This document shows, piece after piece, positions 1-7,429 of a stretch of 15,751 nucleotides of DNA. The stretch is from JBDTVS01 sp040007095 (lineage in GTDB: Bacteria; Acidobacteriota; Vicinamibacteria; Vicinamibacterales; CAVVIG01): positions 1-15,751 of the forward strand of contig JBDTVS010000225.1 of the NCBI GenBank assembly GCA_040007095.1, written 5' to 3'. The position numbers were made by a program, and so were the translations under genes. The notes under the pieces are model-generated. The model was not told where the DNA came from, did no database searches, and was given only the letters and a program-made list of their open reading frames with translations. How positions within the stretch are numbered: position 1 is the stretch's first letter; each line of letters begins with the position of its first letter.

Positions 1-30
1 ATGTACGCCCGAGATACCCATTTAGTTTCA

Positions 31-606
31 CTATTTGTGGCGGACTACACTAGCGGTTCTGACTCGCCGCCTGTCCAGGTTGCGAAGCAGGTGCAAGAAC
101 GAAAGGACCCCCAGCGCGATCAGCACGTGGGGGACCCAGCTGAGACCCACGAGTGTCGAGACCGGAACGGCAAACGCATCGCCGAGGCGCGCGGTGACGA
201 GCACGAGTGCCGGTGTCCACAGCAACGTCCCCACGAGCGCCCACGCGGCGAAGACGCCGCCTGGCAACTTGAGGATTCCCGCGAGGAGATACAACGGGAG
301 CCGCGTGCCGGGGAGGAAGCGGCTCACCACGATGGCGGCCGCCGCATGACGCTCGAGCCACCCGCGCAGCTCGCTGACGCGCTCCTGGGTTAGTTGACGA
401 CAGACCCAAGGCCGGGTGAGCACGGCCCGCCCGAACAGCCGGCCCGCCGCCCACAGCCCCAGATCGCCAACGAAGATACCGATCGTGCATGCGAGCACAG
501 CGGTCGATGCCCCGATCTCAGCGCGCTGGATCAGCAGGCCGGCGGCGACGCACGCGAGATCTTCAGAAATGAACGTGCCGAGCACGAGCGAGGCAAAGGC
601 GAGCAC
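31..606 (-). CDS. DedA/VTT-family inner-membrane protein
   Basis: A 191-residue hydrophobic protein of the DedA (SNARE-associated/VTT) family, whose members are integral membrane proteins linked to lipid flipping and membrane homeostasis. The N-terminal hydrophobic stretch (FASLVLGTFISEDLACVAAG) is followed by a second membrane segment and the family core SRFLPGTRLPLYLLAG around residues 96-111, with more hydrophobic segments to a basic C-terminus. I choose the GTG at 604-606. It lies two bases after the stop of the NRDE gene, and a GGGCGG stretch precedes it. The longer reading frame upstream only shadows that gene and is Arg/His-rich. The tight spacing suggests co-transcription with the NRDE gene. 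The family assignment is firm; the substrate is unknown. Confidence 0.82.
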   Translation of the reverse strand: MLAFASLVLGTFISEDLACVAAGLLIQRAEIGASTAVLACTIGIFVGDLGLWAAGRLFGRAVLTRPWVCRQLTQERVSELRGWLERHAAAAIVVSRFLPGTRLPLYLLAGILKLPGGVFAAWALVGTLLWTPALVLVTARLGDAFAVPVSTLVGLSWVPHVLIALGVLSFLHLLRNLDRRRVRTASVVRHK

Positions 607-608
607 GG

Positions 609-1322
609 TCAGGCCGCCCTGTCCGTGCGCCGCCCGCTGGATCCCAGGGACTCGTAGCACAGTCCGACCACCTGCGACGTCACGTCGATGACTGTGCGGC
701 TCACGGTTCGCGCATCGGGGCGTTCCATGTTGACGCTGATATCGGTGCGCGATCGCCACTGGTGGGCGTGGAAACGGGTTTGAGCTGGCAACCACTCACG
801 CGCGTTGTTCACGACCAACTGCTCGAACAGCCGGCGTCGCGGCGCCTCCACGACGGCATCACCCAGTGATGAGGATGTCAGCATGAAGGGCCCTGATATC
901 CCTATCGTTTCAATGGAGAGCGCCCGTCCGTCGGAGGTCACCACGGCCGCCACCATTCTCTGCGCGAGCACGAGACGAAACAGGTCGAATTGCCCCGGAT
1001 CGAGTTGGGCCGCCATGTCGAGCGCGTCGGTCCATGAGCCGGCATCGAGCAGACCGGGAATGATGAGCCCACGACTCCGCAGCGACCGGTTCCGGCGGGG
1101 CGCCGCTGATTCGGGCTTTCGATTCAGCAGCGCGGCAGCCAGGCCCCAGCCGTTGACACCGACCCAGGTGCCACCTCCGGCGGGATCCACGGGAAAGATC
1201 GCACGGTTGCGCCGGAAGTGCCGAAGGCTCGGCGCCAAGGCGGCTTGACGGTCGCGCCGCTCGTCGCGGTTGCAGACCAGTCGAAATCCATCGTCGTAGG
1301 GAACGATCGTCACCGTGCACAT
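609..1322 (-). CDS. NRDE (TANGO2-like) family protein
   Basis: A 237-residue protein starting MCTVTIVP, with the diagnostic CNRDE motif at about residues 17-21 and the GGTWVGVN segment near residue 50. This is the NRDE/TANGO2 family, annotated as N-terminal-nucleophile-like proteins with Cys2 exposed after Met removal; the biochemical role is unsettled (haem and lipid trafficking have been proposed for eukaryotic TANGO2). The length is typical. The ATG at 1320-1322 is chosen because the conserved MC start begins exactly there. The DedA gene follows two bases after the stop. It is intact, unlike several neighbours. Confidence 0.88.
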   Translation of the reverse strand: MCTVTIVPYDDGFRLVCNRDERRDRQAALAPSLRHFRRNRAIFPVDPAGGGTWVGVNGWGLAAALLNRKPESAAPRRNRSLRSRGLIIPGLLDAGSWTDALDMAAQLDPGQFDLFRLVLAQRMVAAVVTSDGRALSIETIGISGPFMLTSSSLGDAVVEAPRRRLFEQLVVNNAREWLPAQTRFHAHQWRSRTDISVNMERPDARTVSRTVIDVTSQVVGLCYESLGSSGRRTDRAA

Positions 1323-1340
1323 GTGCCAAGTCTCTCAATC

Positions 1341-1380
1341 GATCAAATCAATGACCCGATGATCAAATCACCAGATGACC
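1341..1380. repeat. Short direct repeat in the intergenic gap
   Basis: The decamer GATCAAATCA occurs twice, at 1341-1350 and 1361-1370, giving a repeat unit of about 20 bases. The following halves are related (ATGACCCGAT and CCAGATGACC). The repeat fills much of the gap between the DinB remnant and the NRDE gene. It is AT-richer than its surroundings. It could be a small dispersed intergenic repeat or a degenerate operator; nothing in this window decides which. Confidence 0.4.
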
Positions 1381-1400
1381 GAATTCACCGAACGACAGGG

Positions 1401-1936
1401 TCAGTGTCGTCGTGGCGTTGACGGCGAGTGGCCAAACCGCTCGGGCACTGAATAGCCGTGGATCGCCAGAAGAACCCCGATCATGGCTTGGTGGTGAATG
1501 GTATGGCTCACGACGAAGGCCAACTCGCGACCGAGCGTGGACCAGCCGGTCACGGCGTCGTCCGACGGAGACATCATCGACGTGACGCGAAGCGGCTCGT
1601 CAAGCGATCGCGTCGACCAGGCGCCCAGGGCGTGCTTGAGTTGCAGGATTTGTTGGAGGGCTCCGCGGGGTCGGTTTCCACCGCCGTGCCGCGTTGTCGG
1701 CGATCGTAGGACAACGTCGTGGCGGGATCGGCCGTCAGGAGCGTCGAGACGTGGTCGAGGCAATGTCTCACATGCCCGCCGATCGACCCGGAGACATCGG
1801 CCGCCAGGCGCGCGCAGTACACGTCGGTCATCACGTCGCCGAGGAGCGATTCGAGTTCATCAAGCACCCGCCAGAGGGCCCACGGTGGGGACGCCGGCGA
1901 TCGCGGGAGAAGGGATTGTAGGTTCATGGGCTTCAC
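1401..1936 (-). pseudogene. DinB-family protein, frameshifted
   Basis: Two overlapping frames together make one DinB-like four-helix protein of about 177 residues. The first (from 1936 down to about 1668) holds HVRHCLDHVSTLL and SYDRRQRGTAVETD. The second (down to 1401) holds GALQQILQLKHAL and SHTIHHQAMIGVLL. The first His-rich helix and the HTIHH segment are the positions where DinB proteins carry their metal-binding histidines. The join needs one extra base in the C run at 1667-1670 (read on the minus strand), so the lesion is a single-base deletion or an assembly error. The start is GTG at 1936, overlapping the DoxX stop by four bases, or ATG at 1927. DinB relatives are often thiol-dependent metalloenzymes; the function here is unknown. 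Confidence 0.72.
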
Positions 1937-2364
1937 GCAAGTTGGAAGAGCCGACCAAGCACGGGAATCTGCGATCGCCGCAGGACGAGCACGATCGCGC
2001 TACCGAGGAACGCCGCGAGGGCCAGGCCGAAGAGCAGGCCTCCGTCGCCCTTCACCTCGATGCCCAAGATGATCAAGTGGCTCGCGATCGCTCCCGCCAT
2101 GACGCCCATGGTCAGCAGGGCACCGATCGAGGCCGTGGCCGGTACGATCAGCAGCAATGAAGCCATGAGCTCGACAATTCCCGAGCCAATCCGTCCCCAC
2201 GGCTCGACGCCGGCGAGATTAAGAAACCGGCCGACTGAGCTGAAGATGTAAACCGATTCTTCGGCACCGGTGAACTTGAAAAAGAGCGTTTGTAGCAAGA
2301 TACCGGCGACAGTGAGTTGCAGGACCCAGCTGAGGACGAGTTGGGGCTTTGGAGGGTGTTTCAT
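1933..2364 (-). CDS. DoxX-family membrane protein
   Basis: A 143-residue, four-helix membrane protein. Helix 1 runs into the family motif LFFKFTGAEES (residues 27-37), helix 2 contains IVELMASLLLIVP, helix 3 is GALLTMGVMAGAIASHLIIL, and helix 4 is near LAAFLGSAIVLVL. This matches DoxX-like proteins, which have been associated with respiratory or redox functions in the membrane. The start is ATG at 2362-2364 with only a weak ribosome-binding sequence. The DinB gene overlaps its stop (GTGA), so the two are probably one operon. Confidence 0.8.
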   Translation of the reverse strand: MKHPPKPQLVLSWVLQLTVAGILLQTLFFKFTGAEESVYIFSSVGRFLNLAGVEPWGRIGSGIVELMASLLLIVPATASIGALLTMGVMAGAIASHLIILGIEVKGDGGLLFGLALAAFLGSAIVLVLRRSQIPVLGRLFQLA

Positions 2365-2586
2365 GCCCGCTTGGATGACCTCAGGGAGGTCCGGGTTACG
2401 CGCTTCGTGACCTGAAACCTACGGCGCGCTCAGGCATCCAAGAGATGCCGGCGAGAGGCCGTCGTTAGTCGCCGTGGCTTCCAATCGCAGCTTGGGAGGT
2501 TTGACGACTGGTAATAACCGAGTGGCGCCGTTACACTCGCGTCTGCTGGCAGCTGGCCAAGTCACGTCAGCGCAAGGAGTTGTCCC

Positions 2587-2826
2587 GTGACGTGTCGTGA
2601 ATTCGCCGACTTCATGATGGACTACCTGTCCGACGAGTTATCGGCGGAATCGCGCGTGCGGTTCGACCGTCACCTCGGCCTGTGTACGAATTGTCAGAAG
2701 TACTTCACCAGCTACGAGGAGACCGTCAAGCTCGGCAAGAAGGCCTTCGAGCATGACGATGCGCCGTTGCCGACCGAGGTGCCCGAAGCGCTCGTCCGTG
2801 CCATCCTGGCAGCGCGACGGTCCTGA
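2587..2826 (+). CDS. Putative zinc-finger (zf-HC2) anti-sigma-like protein
   Basis: A 79-residue soluble protein with Cys3 and the HxxxCxxC arrangement at His29, Cys33 and Cys36, the zinc-binding pattern of zf-HC2 anti-sigma domains. No transmembrane helix follows, so it is a small cytoplasmic version. The GTG start at 2587 is supported by AAGGAG seven bases upstream. Such proteins normally bind an ECF sigma factor encoded next door, but none is visible here: the upstream gene is DoxX on the other strand and the downstream gene is the LtrA remnant. It may act on a distant sigma factor or be a stand-alone regulator. Confidence 0.75.
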   Translation: MTCREFADFMMDYLSDELSAESRVRFDRHLGLCTNCQKYFTSYEETVKLGKKAFEHDDAPLPTEVPEALVRAILAARRS

Positions 2827-2877
2827 CCGTTCTGCCCGATCCCTGTCTCCACCACACCTGAAATCCCGCGCCTAACG

Positions 2878-2900
2878 GGCTGCACTGAAACCGTGCAGCC
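2878..2900 (+). terminator. Strong hairpin after the zf-HC2 gene
   Basis: GGCTGCAC (2878-2885) and GTGCAGCC (2893-2900) form a perfect 8-bp stem with a 7-base loop, about 50 bases after the zf-HC2 stop. No T tract follows on either strand, so it is not a classical intrinsic terminator. It may end transcription inefficiently or shape the leader of the next gene. Confidence 0.4.
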
Positions 2901-2953
2901 ACGCCGTCATCTAATCGGCGGGACGGTCCGCCCGAAGGAGGTCTGCTGCACAC

Positions 2954-3586
2954 GTGAAGCGCTTCGTCACACCAATTCGCTTGCGATCGCTCGCCGGAGG
3001 CGACGCCGGCCGCAAGGTCACCTGGCTCGAACTGTTCTCCGATCTGATCTTCGTCGCCGCGGTCAGCCAGGTCGCGGGACCGCTGCATGAGCAGTACTCG
3101 CTGGAAGGGCTCGTGCGATTCGCGCCGTTGTTTGTGCTCACTTGGTGGGCGTGGACCGGCCACACGCTCTTTGCCACTCGCTTCGATACCGACGACGTGA
3201 TCCAGCGCGGCCTGACGCTCGTCCAGATGTTCGCGGTGGCGGTGATGGCGGCGAACGCGAAGGACGCGCTCGACAGTCGATCGTCGGCAGGTTTCGCGGC
3301 GGCGTATGCGGCCGTCTGATTCGTGCTCGTCGCGCAGTACTTCCGTGCGCGTCACGTGCCCGGCGCGCGGCCCCTCACGCTGCGGTACCTGGTCGGACAC
3401 GGCACCGCGGCCTTGCTCTGGCTCGTTTCGGCCCTTGTGCCGACACCCGGGCGATTGTGGATCTGGGGCGTGGCCTTTGCGATCGACCTCGGGACCCCGT
3501 GGTTGGCGGTGCCGCACAGCGTCAAGGTTCCTCCGGATGCGGCGCATTTGCCCGAGCGATTTGTTCACGCGCAAGTCGCTCTTTGA
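2954..3586 (+). pseudogene. LtrA-family (low temperature requirement A) membrane protein remnant
   Basis: The N-terminal half carries the LtrA signature VTWLELFSDLIFVAAV (residues 22-37) and several membrane segments. The start is GTG 2954 behind a strong AAGGAGGT (2936-2943). An in-frame TGA at 3317-3319 interrupts the frame. The same frame then continues with family-like sequence (FVLVAQYFRAR, LRYLVGHGTAALLWL, AHLPERF) up to 3586. The position before FVLVAQY would suit Arg, so CGA to TGA is the simplest cause. After AHLPERF the expected GLFTIIVLGE region is lost, so roughly the C-terminal half of a normal protein of nearly 400 residues is missing. LtrA's function is poorly known. Two independent lesions make this a pseudogene. 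Confidence 0.78.
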
Positions 3587-3713
3587 GTGACTGCCGGATC
3601 GTTGCGGCGAGCCGCACTCAAACCCTTCAGTTCACTGTGAGGAATGCGTGCGGCGGAACATAAGATTCTGACGTCGGCGTCTGAAGATCACCACTCATGC
3701 CGAGGAAGGTCGG

Positions 3714-3719
3714 TATAAT
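3714..3719 (+). promoter_or_regulatory. Candidate -10 box (TATAAT) for the sugar dehydrogenase gene
   Basis: A perfect TATAAT lies eight bases before the first A of the ATG at 3728. Transcription would then start at or next to the GTG/ATG codons, giving a leaderless or near-leaderless message. This fits the lack of a well-spaced Shine-Dalgarno sequence: GAGGAAGGT at 3702-3710 is too far upstream. I see no convincing -35 box at the usual spacing. Confidence 0.35.
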
Positions 3720-3727
3720 CCGCCGTG

Positions 3728-4795
3728 ATGTTGCGCCAGGCCGTCGTTCTATTGTCGCTGCTGGCATTCGCCGCACAGGAAGGGGCGGTGGGGCTGGTTC
3801 CGATCATCATCGGCGGCAACGAGCGTTTCGCATGGGATCAGGCCGCCGACGACGATGCACAGGTCGCGACGTTAGGGTACATCGCGTACGTCGATGGGAA
3901 TGCGGTCGACATGGCCGGGCGGTCCTGCGTTCTGTCAGCGCCGGCCAGGTACACCTGCACGGCGCCGCTGCCCCCTCTCACGATCGGCTTTCACACGGTC
4001 GACATCGCGGCTACTGTGAACGGGTTGTCGGTCCAAAGCGGTCGGTCGAACCGCCTGCTGCTGCTCGTCGTGCGTCCCATCCAAGAGCGATCGCAACGGT
4101 CGGCGCGCCTCGACGCCGCGTTGACGATTCTCACGAGCGATGACGTCCGTTTGACGGGGACGCCGATCGTGACCGGACTCGCCGACCCTGTCGATCTGGC
4201 GTTCATGCCGGACGGCGGCATGATTGTCGCGGAGCGCGGCGGCCTGCTACGTGTAGTCCGAGATGCTCGGCTGACGTCTGCGCCCGCGTGGCCCGTTTTC
4301 GAGCCTCGATCCGCAGAGGAGCGGCTCCTCGCCGTCGCGGTCGACGCCGATTTCGCCCGCACGCATCTGGTGTACGCGATCTACACCGCAATGTCCGCGC
4401 AGCGCACGCTGGTATTTTCATTGGTGAGATTTCGAGAGACTGGCGACACCTTCGCCGATCGGATCGTTATCTCCGACGATGTGCCGGCGTCGCCGGACGG
4501 CGCCTCTGCCGCGTTGCGGTTCGGACCGGACGGCAAGCTCTTGGCGGCATTCGACGACGGGGGAAGCCCGCAGGCCGCCTCCGATTGGTCGTCCTACAAC
4601 GGAAAGGTGCTGCGATTGAACGCGGATGGCTCGACACCTGGCGATCAAAGAAGCTACGTGCCGTTGTACTCCGCAGGATATCGATCCCCGAGAGGTCTCG
4701 CCGGCACCTGCCAAGCAACACACTCTGGGTTGTCACTCAGGAGGCCGGAGCAGGGCGTCTGAACGCGGTCGCGAGCGCCCACGGATTTCACACAT
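3728..4795 (+). pseudogene. Exported glucose/sorbosone dehydrogenase-like protein, frameshifted and truncated
   Basis: The N-terminus is a signal peptide (MLRQAVVLLSLLAFAAQ). A domain of about 110 residues of unknown type follows, then a beta-propeller of the soluble quinoprotein glucose/sorbosone dehydrogenase family. Visible propeller landmarks are GLADPVDLAFMPDGGMIVAE, AALRFGPDGKLLAAFDDGG, YNGKVLRLNADGS and the substrate-site segment YRSPRGLA. At about 4702 the frame shifts by one base: the open frame ends at 4762 with unrelated residues. The next frame continues the homology (HLPSNTLWVVTQEAGAGRLN) for about 25 residues, and homology then stops. The last third of the propeller is missing. 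Relatives oxidise sugars in the periplasm with PQQ. GTG 3725 is an alternative start. Confidence 0.7.
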
Positions 4796-4799
4796 CACC

Positions 4800-5035
4800 A
4801 GCAACGAACGCGTCGAAGGAGATGGCAACGGCAACCGTGTCTGCGGGTTGGTCGGCGTCTCGCTGGTGTGGCTTGCGGTCGCATGGCCGGCGGCGGCGCA
4901 GGGACCCGAACGCGTTGAGGTCGCGCGTCCCTGGTGAACCTGATGGTCGTGATCTCGCAGGGAGGGGACACGAGCGTCTTATTCGGCGTGCCCTGGGGTG
5001 GTCTCGAGTTAATGAGCCCGAGTTCTTCGATCTGA
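4800..5035 (+). pseudogene. Possible N-terminal scrap of an exported protein
   Basis: One frame encodes what looks like a signal peptide (LVGVSLVWLAVAWPAAAQ) followed by GPERVEVA, with AAGGAG at 4816-4821 upstream but no usable start at proper spacing. The frame closes at 4937. Another frame then reads SLVNLMVVISQGGDTSVLFG and ends at 5035, which could be the mature N-terminus of the same protein after a frameshift near 4925. I do not recognise the family. It lies between the truncated sugar dehydrogenase and the SGNH gene and seems to be debris from a join. Confidence 0.35.
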
Positions 5036-5038
5036 TGG

Positions 5039-5059
5039 AGGCTCGCTCAGAATGAGCCT
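5039..5059 (-). terminator. Hairpin downstream of the first SGNH gene
   Basis: AGGCTC (5039-5044) and GAGCCT (5054-5059) form a 6-bp stem about 15 bases past the stop of the minus-strand SGNH gene. There is no T tract in that orientation, so it is only a weak terminator candidate. Confidence 0.3.
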
Positions 5060-5073
5060 TTGACTCCGGGCTG

Positions 5074-6036
5074 CTATCGCCTCTGTGCCCCTTTCGCCAG
5101 CAATACCTCAACGAGCTGCCCCGCTCGGACAGCACGTCCTTTGCGATTCAGATGGTAGACCGAATCGAAGAACCACCCATCGTCGAGTACCGAGTCCTGT
5201 GGCATCCTCAGCACAAGCCCGACAGGAAATCGAGTCGCCACCTGCTTAGCGAGATCCTGGTTGACAGCCCAATATCCAGCTGAAATCGCCGGAAAGACGA
5301 TCACGAACGTCGCACCGCGTTTGGCCAGTGCCTCGGCGCACCGCACCGTAACGTCGACTGCTTCCTCGTTGAACTCGCCCTCGGCGCGGACCGTGCTCGC
5401 GAGTATCCGTCTGGGATCCGACTCCAACCCGAGATGGGCGACCATATCGCCGTGTGAGTCGAACGCATCACTTCGGTAGACGGTCGTCACTTCGCGGTTC
5501 TCCCTGGGAAGCCGCAGCAGTCTTCCTTTGGCTTGATCGAGCAAGGCGAATGTCGCGGCGCTGGTGATGGTTCGTGAGTTTGTTGCGAGATTCCTCCATT
5601 GGCGCCAGGATGAAAAGTACCGGAGCGCAGACCAGTCATACTGGACCACTTCGGCGGCTGGCAGTGCCCCATTCAGAACATCGCCATAGAACTGTTCATA
5701 TTCAGGGATGAGCACGACGAAGTCCCCGGCTCTGGCCCCGTCTTCGACTTCATGCACCATGTGGGCTAGTCCGACATCTCCGTGTAAGCCCATGTTGATG
5801 GTCGGCCTGACCAATGCTCTTTCCAGCGTGGTCGAGTCGACGCTGAAGGCGACATTTGATCCGCCGACCACGATGAGCCGATTCTGACCAGGAGCGACCA
5901 ATAACTCGTGTTTGAGGCGCCACGCGCCATAATAGCTATGATTCAGCACATCCCGGCTGGCCGGCCAGAAGAATAGCGATCCCTGGACGACCGCGACAAG
6001 CCCGAGCAGGAGCGCGCCTTTCATCACGAAGGTCAT
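5074..6036 (-). CDS. SGNH-type O-acyltransfer partner of an MBOAT protein
   Basis: A 320-residue protein with one N-terminal membrane anchor (residues 5-24) and the rest probably periplasmic. The nucleophile block is IVVGGSNVAFSVDS, with Ser60 as the likely catalytic serine. The C-terminal catalytic block is FDSVYHLNRKGR, with Asp291 and His295. This matches the membrane-anchored SGNH-like proteins encoded beside MBOAT acyltransferases, functionally comparable to AlgJ/AlgX or DltD, which complete acyl transfer to a polymer. The ATG at 6034-6036 is preceded by GAGAGGGG. The decayed MBOAT gene ends 16 bases upstream on the same strand, which supports this role. The reading frame is intact. Base composition looks lower in GC than the flanks. 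The acceptor is unknown. Confidence 0.72.
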   Translation of the reverse strand: MTFVMKGALLLGLVAVVQGSLFFWPASRDVLNHSYYGAWRLKHELLVAPGQNRLIVVGGSNVAFSVDSTTLERALVRPTINMGLHGDVGLAHMVHEVEDGARAGDFVVLIPEYEQFYGDVLNGALPAAEVVQYDWSALRYFSSWRQWRNLATNSRTITSAATFALLDQAKGRLLRLPRENREVTTVYRSDAFDSHGDMVAHLGLESDPRRILASTVRAEGEFNEEAVDVTVRCAEALAKRGATFVIVFPAISAGYWAVNQDLAKQVATRFPVGLVLRMPQDSVLDDGWFFDSVYHLNRKGRAVRAGQLVEVLLAKGAQRR

Positions 6037-6052
6037 GGCCCAGCCCCTCTCG

Positions 6053-6590
6053 TCAACACTGAAAGTAGGTAAATCGCTGGTCGAATGCGAAAGTCCCGCG
6101 TAGTGAGAGAACGATCACGAGGTCCACGAACGCCGGCCACCTTGCATTCACCGACTTACTGGAGAGCACCGCCCGTGGAGCGACGGAGTCTTTCGGAGGC
6201 GATTGACGCCACCGGGTACGTGCTGATAGCGCCCGCCACGCCACGAACGTCCGGTTCGAGCGATGCCATAGACCGCTAAGTGTGGAGACGGTCAATAGGC
6301 TGATTGCATAACGACGCGCACCTTCGGGGCCAGCCCAAGCGGAAAATAGTCGTAGTCACAAACCAAGTAAGAGAGAGATGTGCCACCGTCGCCAGAACCT
6401 GGCGGTCGATGACTGAAATCTAGCCGTCGACGTTCCGCATGAGTCTAAGCCCACAACGTGAGCCTCCGATGGCGGTATCTGGGTAACCTGGAAATCACAC
6501 TTGGCTGGCCAACAGTTACGTGGCGAGGAGAACGGTGGTGCACCGTCAACAAAGGGCAGAGACTGTAAACCAAGCGAACCAGACAGCATA
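6053..6590 (-). pseudogene. Decayed MBOAT O-acyltransferase
   Basis: Reading the minus strand across frames recovers the C-terminal half of an MBOAT protein (AlgI/DltB/PatA type) in correct order. First comes a QVxFPGYPDTAIGG-like stretch (family: Q-Y-DFSGYTDIAIG), then GLRL with NVDG (family GLRLPENF), then ARFWRRWHISL (family DFWRRWHISL). A TWF-DYDYFPLG stretch follows, then GARRYAISLLTV, then SGLWHRSNRTFVAW (family GLWHGANWTFVLWG, containing the catalytic His), and finally the terminal RFTYFQC (family FIYFQF). At least three in-frame stops (one just before the QV segment, one within it, one after NVDG) and several frameshifts lie between these pieces. The spacing near the C-terminus is shortened. 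The N-terminal half is not visible. MBOAT proteins carry acyl groups across or at the inner membrane; this copy cannot work. Confidence 0.8.
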
Positions 6591-7091
6591 TCGGTCCAAC
6601 GCGGAAGTCGAAGGGCGCCAGGCTGTCAGATTCGGTGGGAAACGTTCGCCCGTCGTTCGTCGTTCGTCCGCCGTCGCAAAGCTCATTCCGGCCCTGCGGG
6701 ATTCGACCCATCAAGAATAATCCCGTCGAGTTCGGCGGGACGCTATGAGGAGAAAGCGGCGGCGATCGGAACACCGCCCTTCTCGACGCGCCAAATCGGG
6801 ACGCGGGCGACTTGGACGAGTTGTTGTAGCGGCCGTGACCTGCGGGCGCAATCTTTAAAGAGGGGTGACGCACAGCTGGATCGCAACCTCGACTTACTCT
6901 GGGATGGTATGGTATTGCTGAACGGTCGTCAAGTGCGAACAAACAGCAGTCGTCGTACCATTGTGAAGCGGCTCGGATTGCAGCAAGCAGCTGCTCCGGG
7001 CCGCTATGAACTCCGTCGTGTGCGCAAGGCTCGCCGAAGCCCCACATCGACCCGGGTTTCGCTCGCGATCTTCATCATCAGAGGTAGCGCG
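6591..7091. other. Gene-free stretch, probably eroded
   Basis: I find no convincing gene here. Open frames on both strands are low-complexity Arg/Ser-rich translations without family motifs. The left end may hold further unrecognisable remains of the MBOAT gene. A CGTCGTTCGTCGTTCGTC microrepeat lies near 6651-6668. No RNA gene or clear promoter is visible. Confidence 0.4.
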
Positions 7092-7328
7092 ATGGCCACA
7101 CGAACGTATTCCATTGGCATGCGGCGCTTTGAAATTACCCTAACGAACCCCCCCACTTCATCGCCAATGTCCTGGACAATTGAGTGCGTAAGAGAGGTGG
7201 GCGGCAGCGGCGACAACCTCCTAATGCACGGGGTGGACCAGGTATTGGCTTCGGCGGAAGAGATGGCCTTTGCACGGGCGTGCGACTGTATCGACAAGTG
7301 GCTCCAATTTAATCGCAGGTCCCTGTAG
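7092..7328 (+). CDS. Small hypothetical protein
   Basis: A 78-residue reading frame starting MATRTYSIGMRRFEI. The ATG at 7092 has GAGGT (7081-7085) six bases upstream. The N-terminal half has alternating hydrophobic residues as in beta strands. The C-terminal half (SAEEMAFARACDCIDKWLQF) looks like one amphipathic helix. Composition is protein-like, unlike the long frame containing it. I do not recognise a family. It stands alone on the plus strand, convergent with the XRE regulator whose stop lies about 100 bases away. It could be chance, but the ribosome-binding site and fold-like pattern argue for a real gene. Confidence 0.5.
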   Translation: MATRTYSIGMRRFEITLTNPPTSSPMSWTIECVREVGGSGDNLLMHGVDQVLASAEEMAFARACDCIDKWLQFNRRSL

Positions 7329-7429
7329 AGGTAAGAGTGCGAATGGCGCGCGCGGCAAAGAGGACCGATCCTCCTGTCAGACTCAGGTCTGTAGCGCCTG
7401 GCAATAGGTCGCCAATAGGTTGCCGACGA

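Noticed and set aside
1..393. Open plus-strand frame at the left edge, rich in Arg, Glu and His
   Set aside because: It is antisense to the DedA gene, has no motif, and its composition is typical of a shadow frame in high-GC DNA.
2726..3574. 282-codon minus-strand frame
   Set aside because: It lies opposite the zf-HC2 and LtrA sequences, which show clear family motifs; the translation is Arg/His-rich without domains.
6445..7328. Long overlapping frames on both strands across 6445-7328
   Set aside because: Translations are Ser/Arg-rich and lack motifs, except for the MBOAT pieces at the left and the small gene at 7092, which are listed separately.
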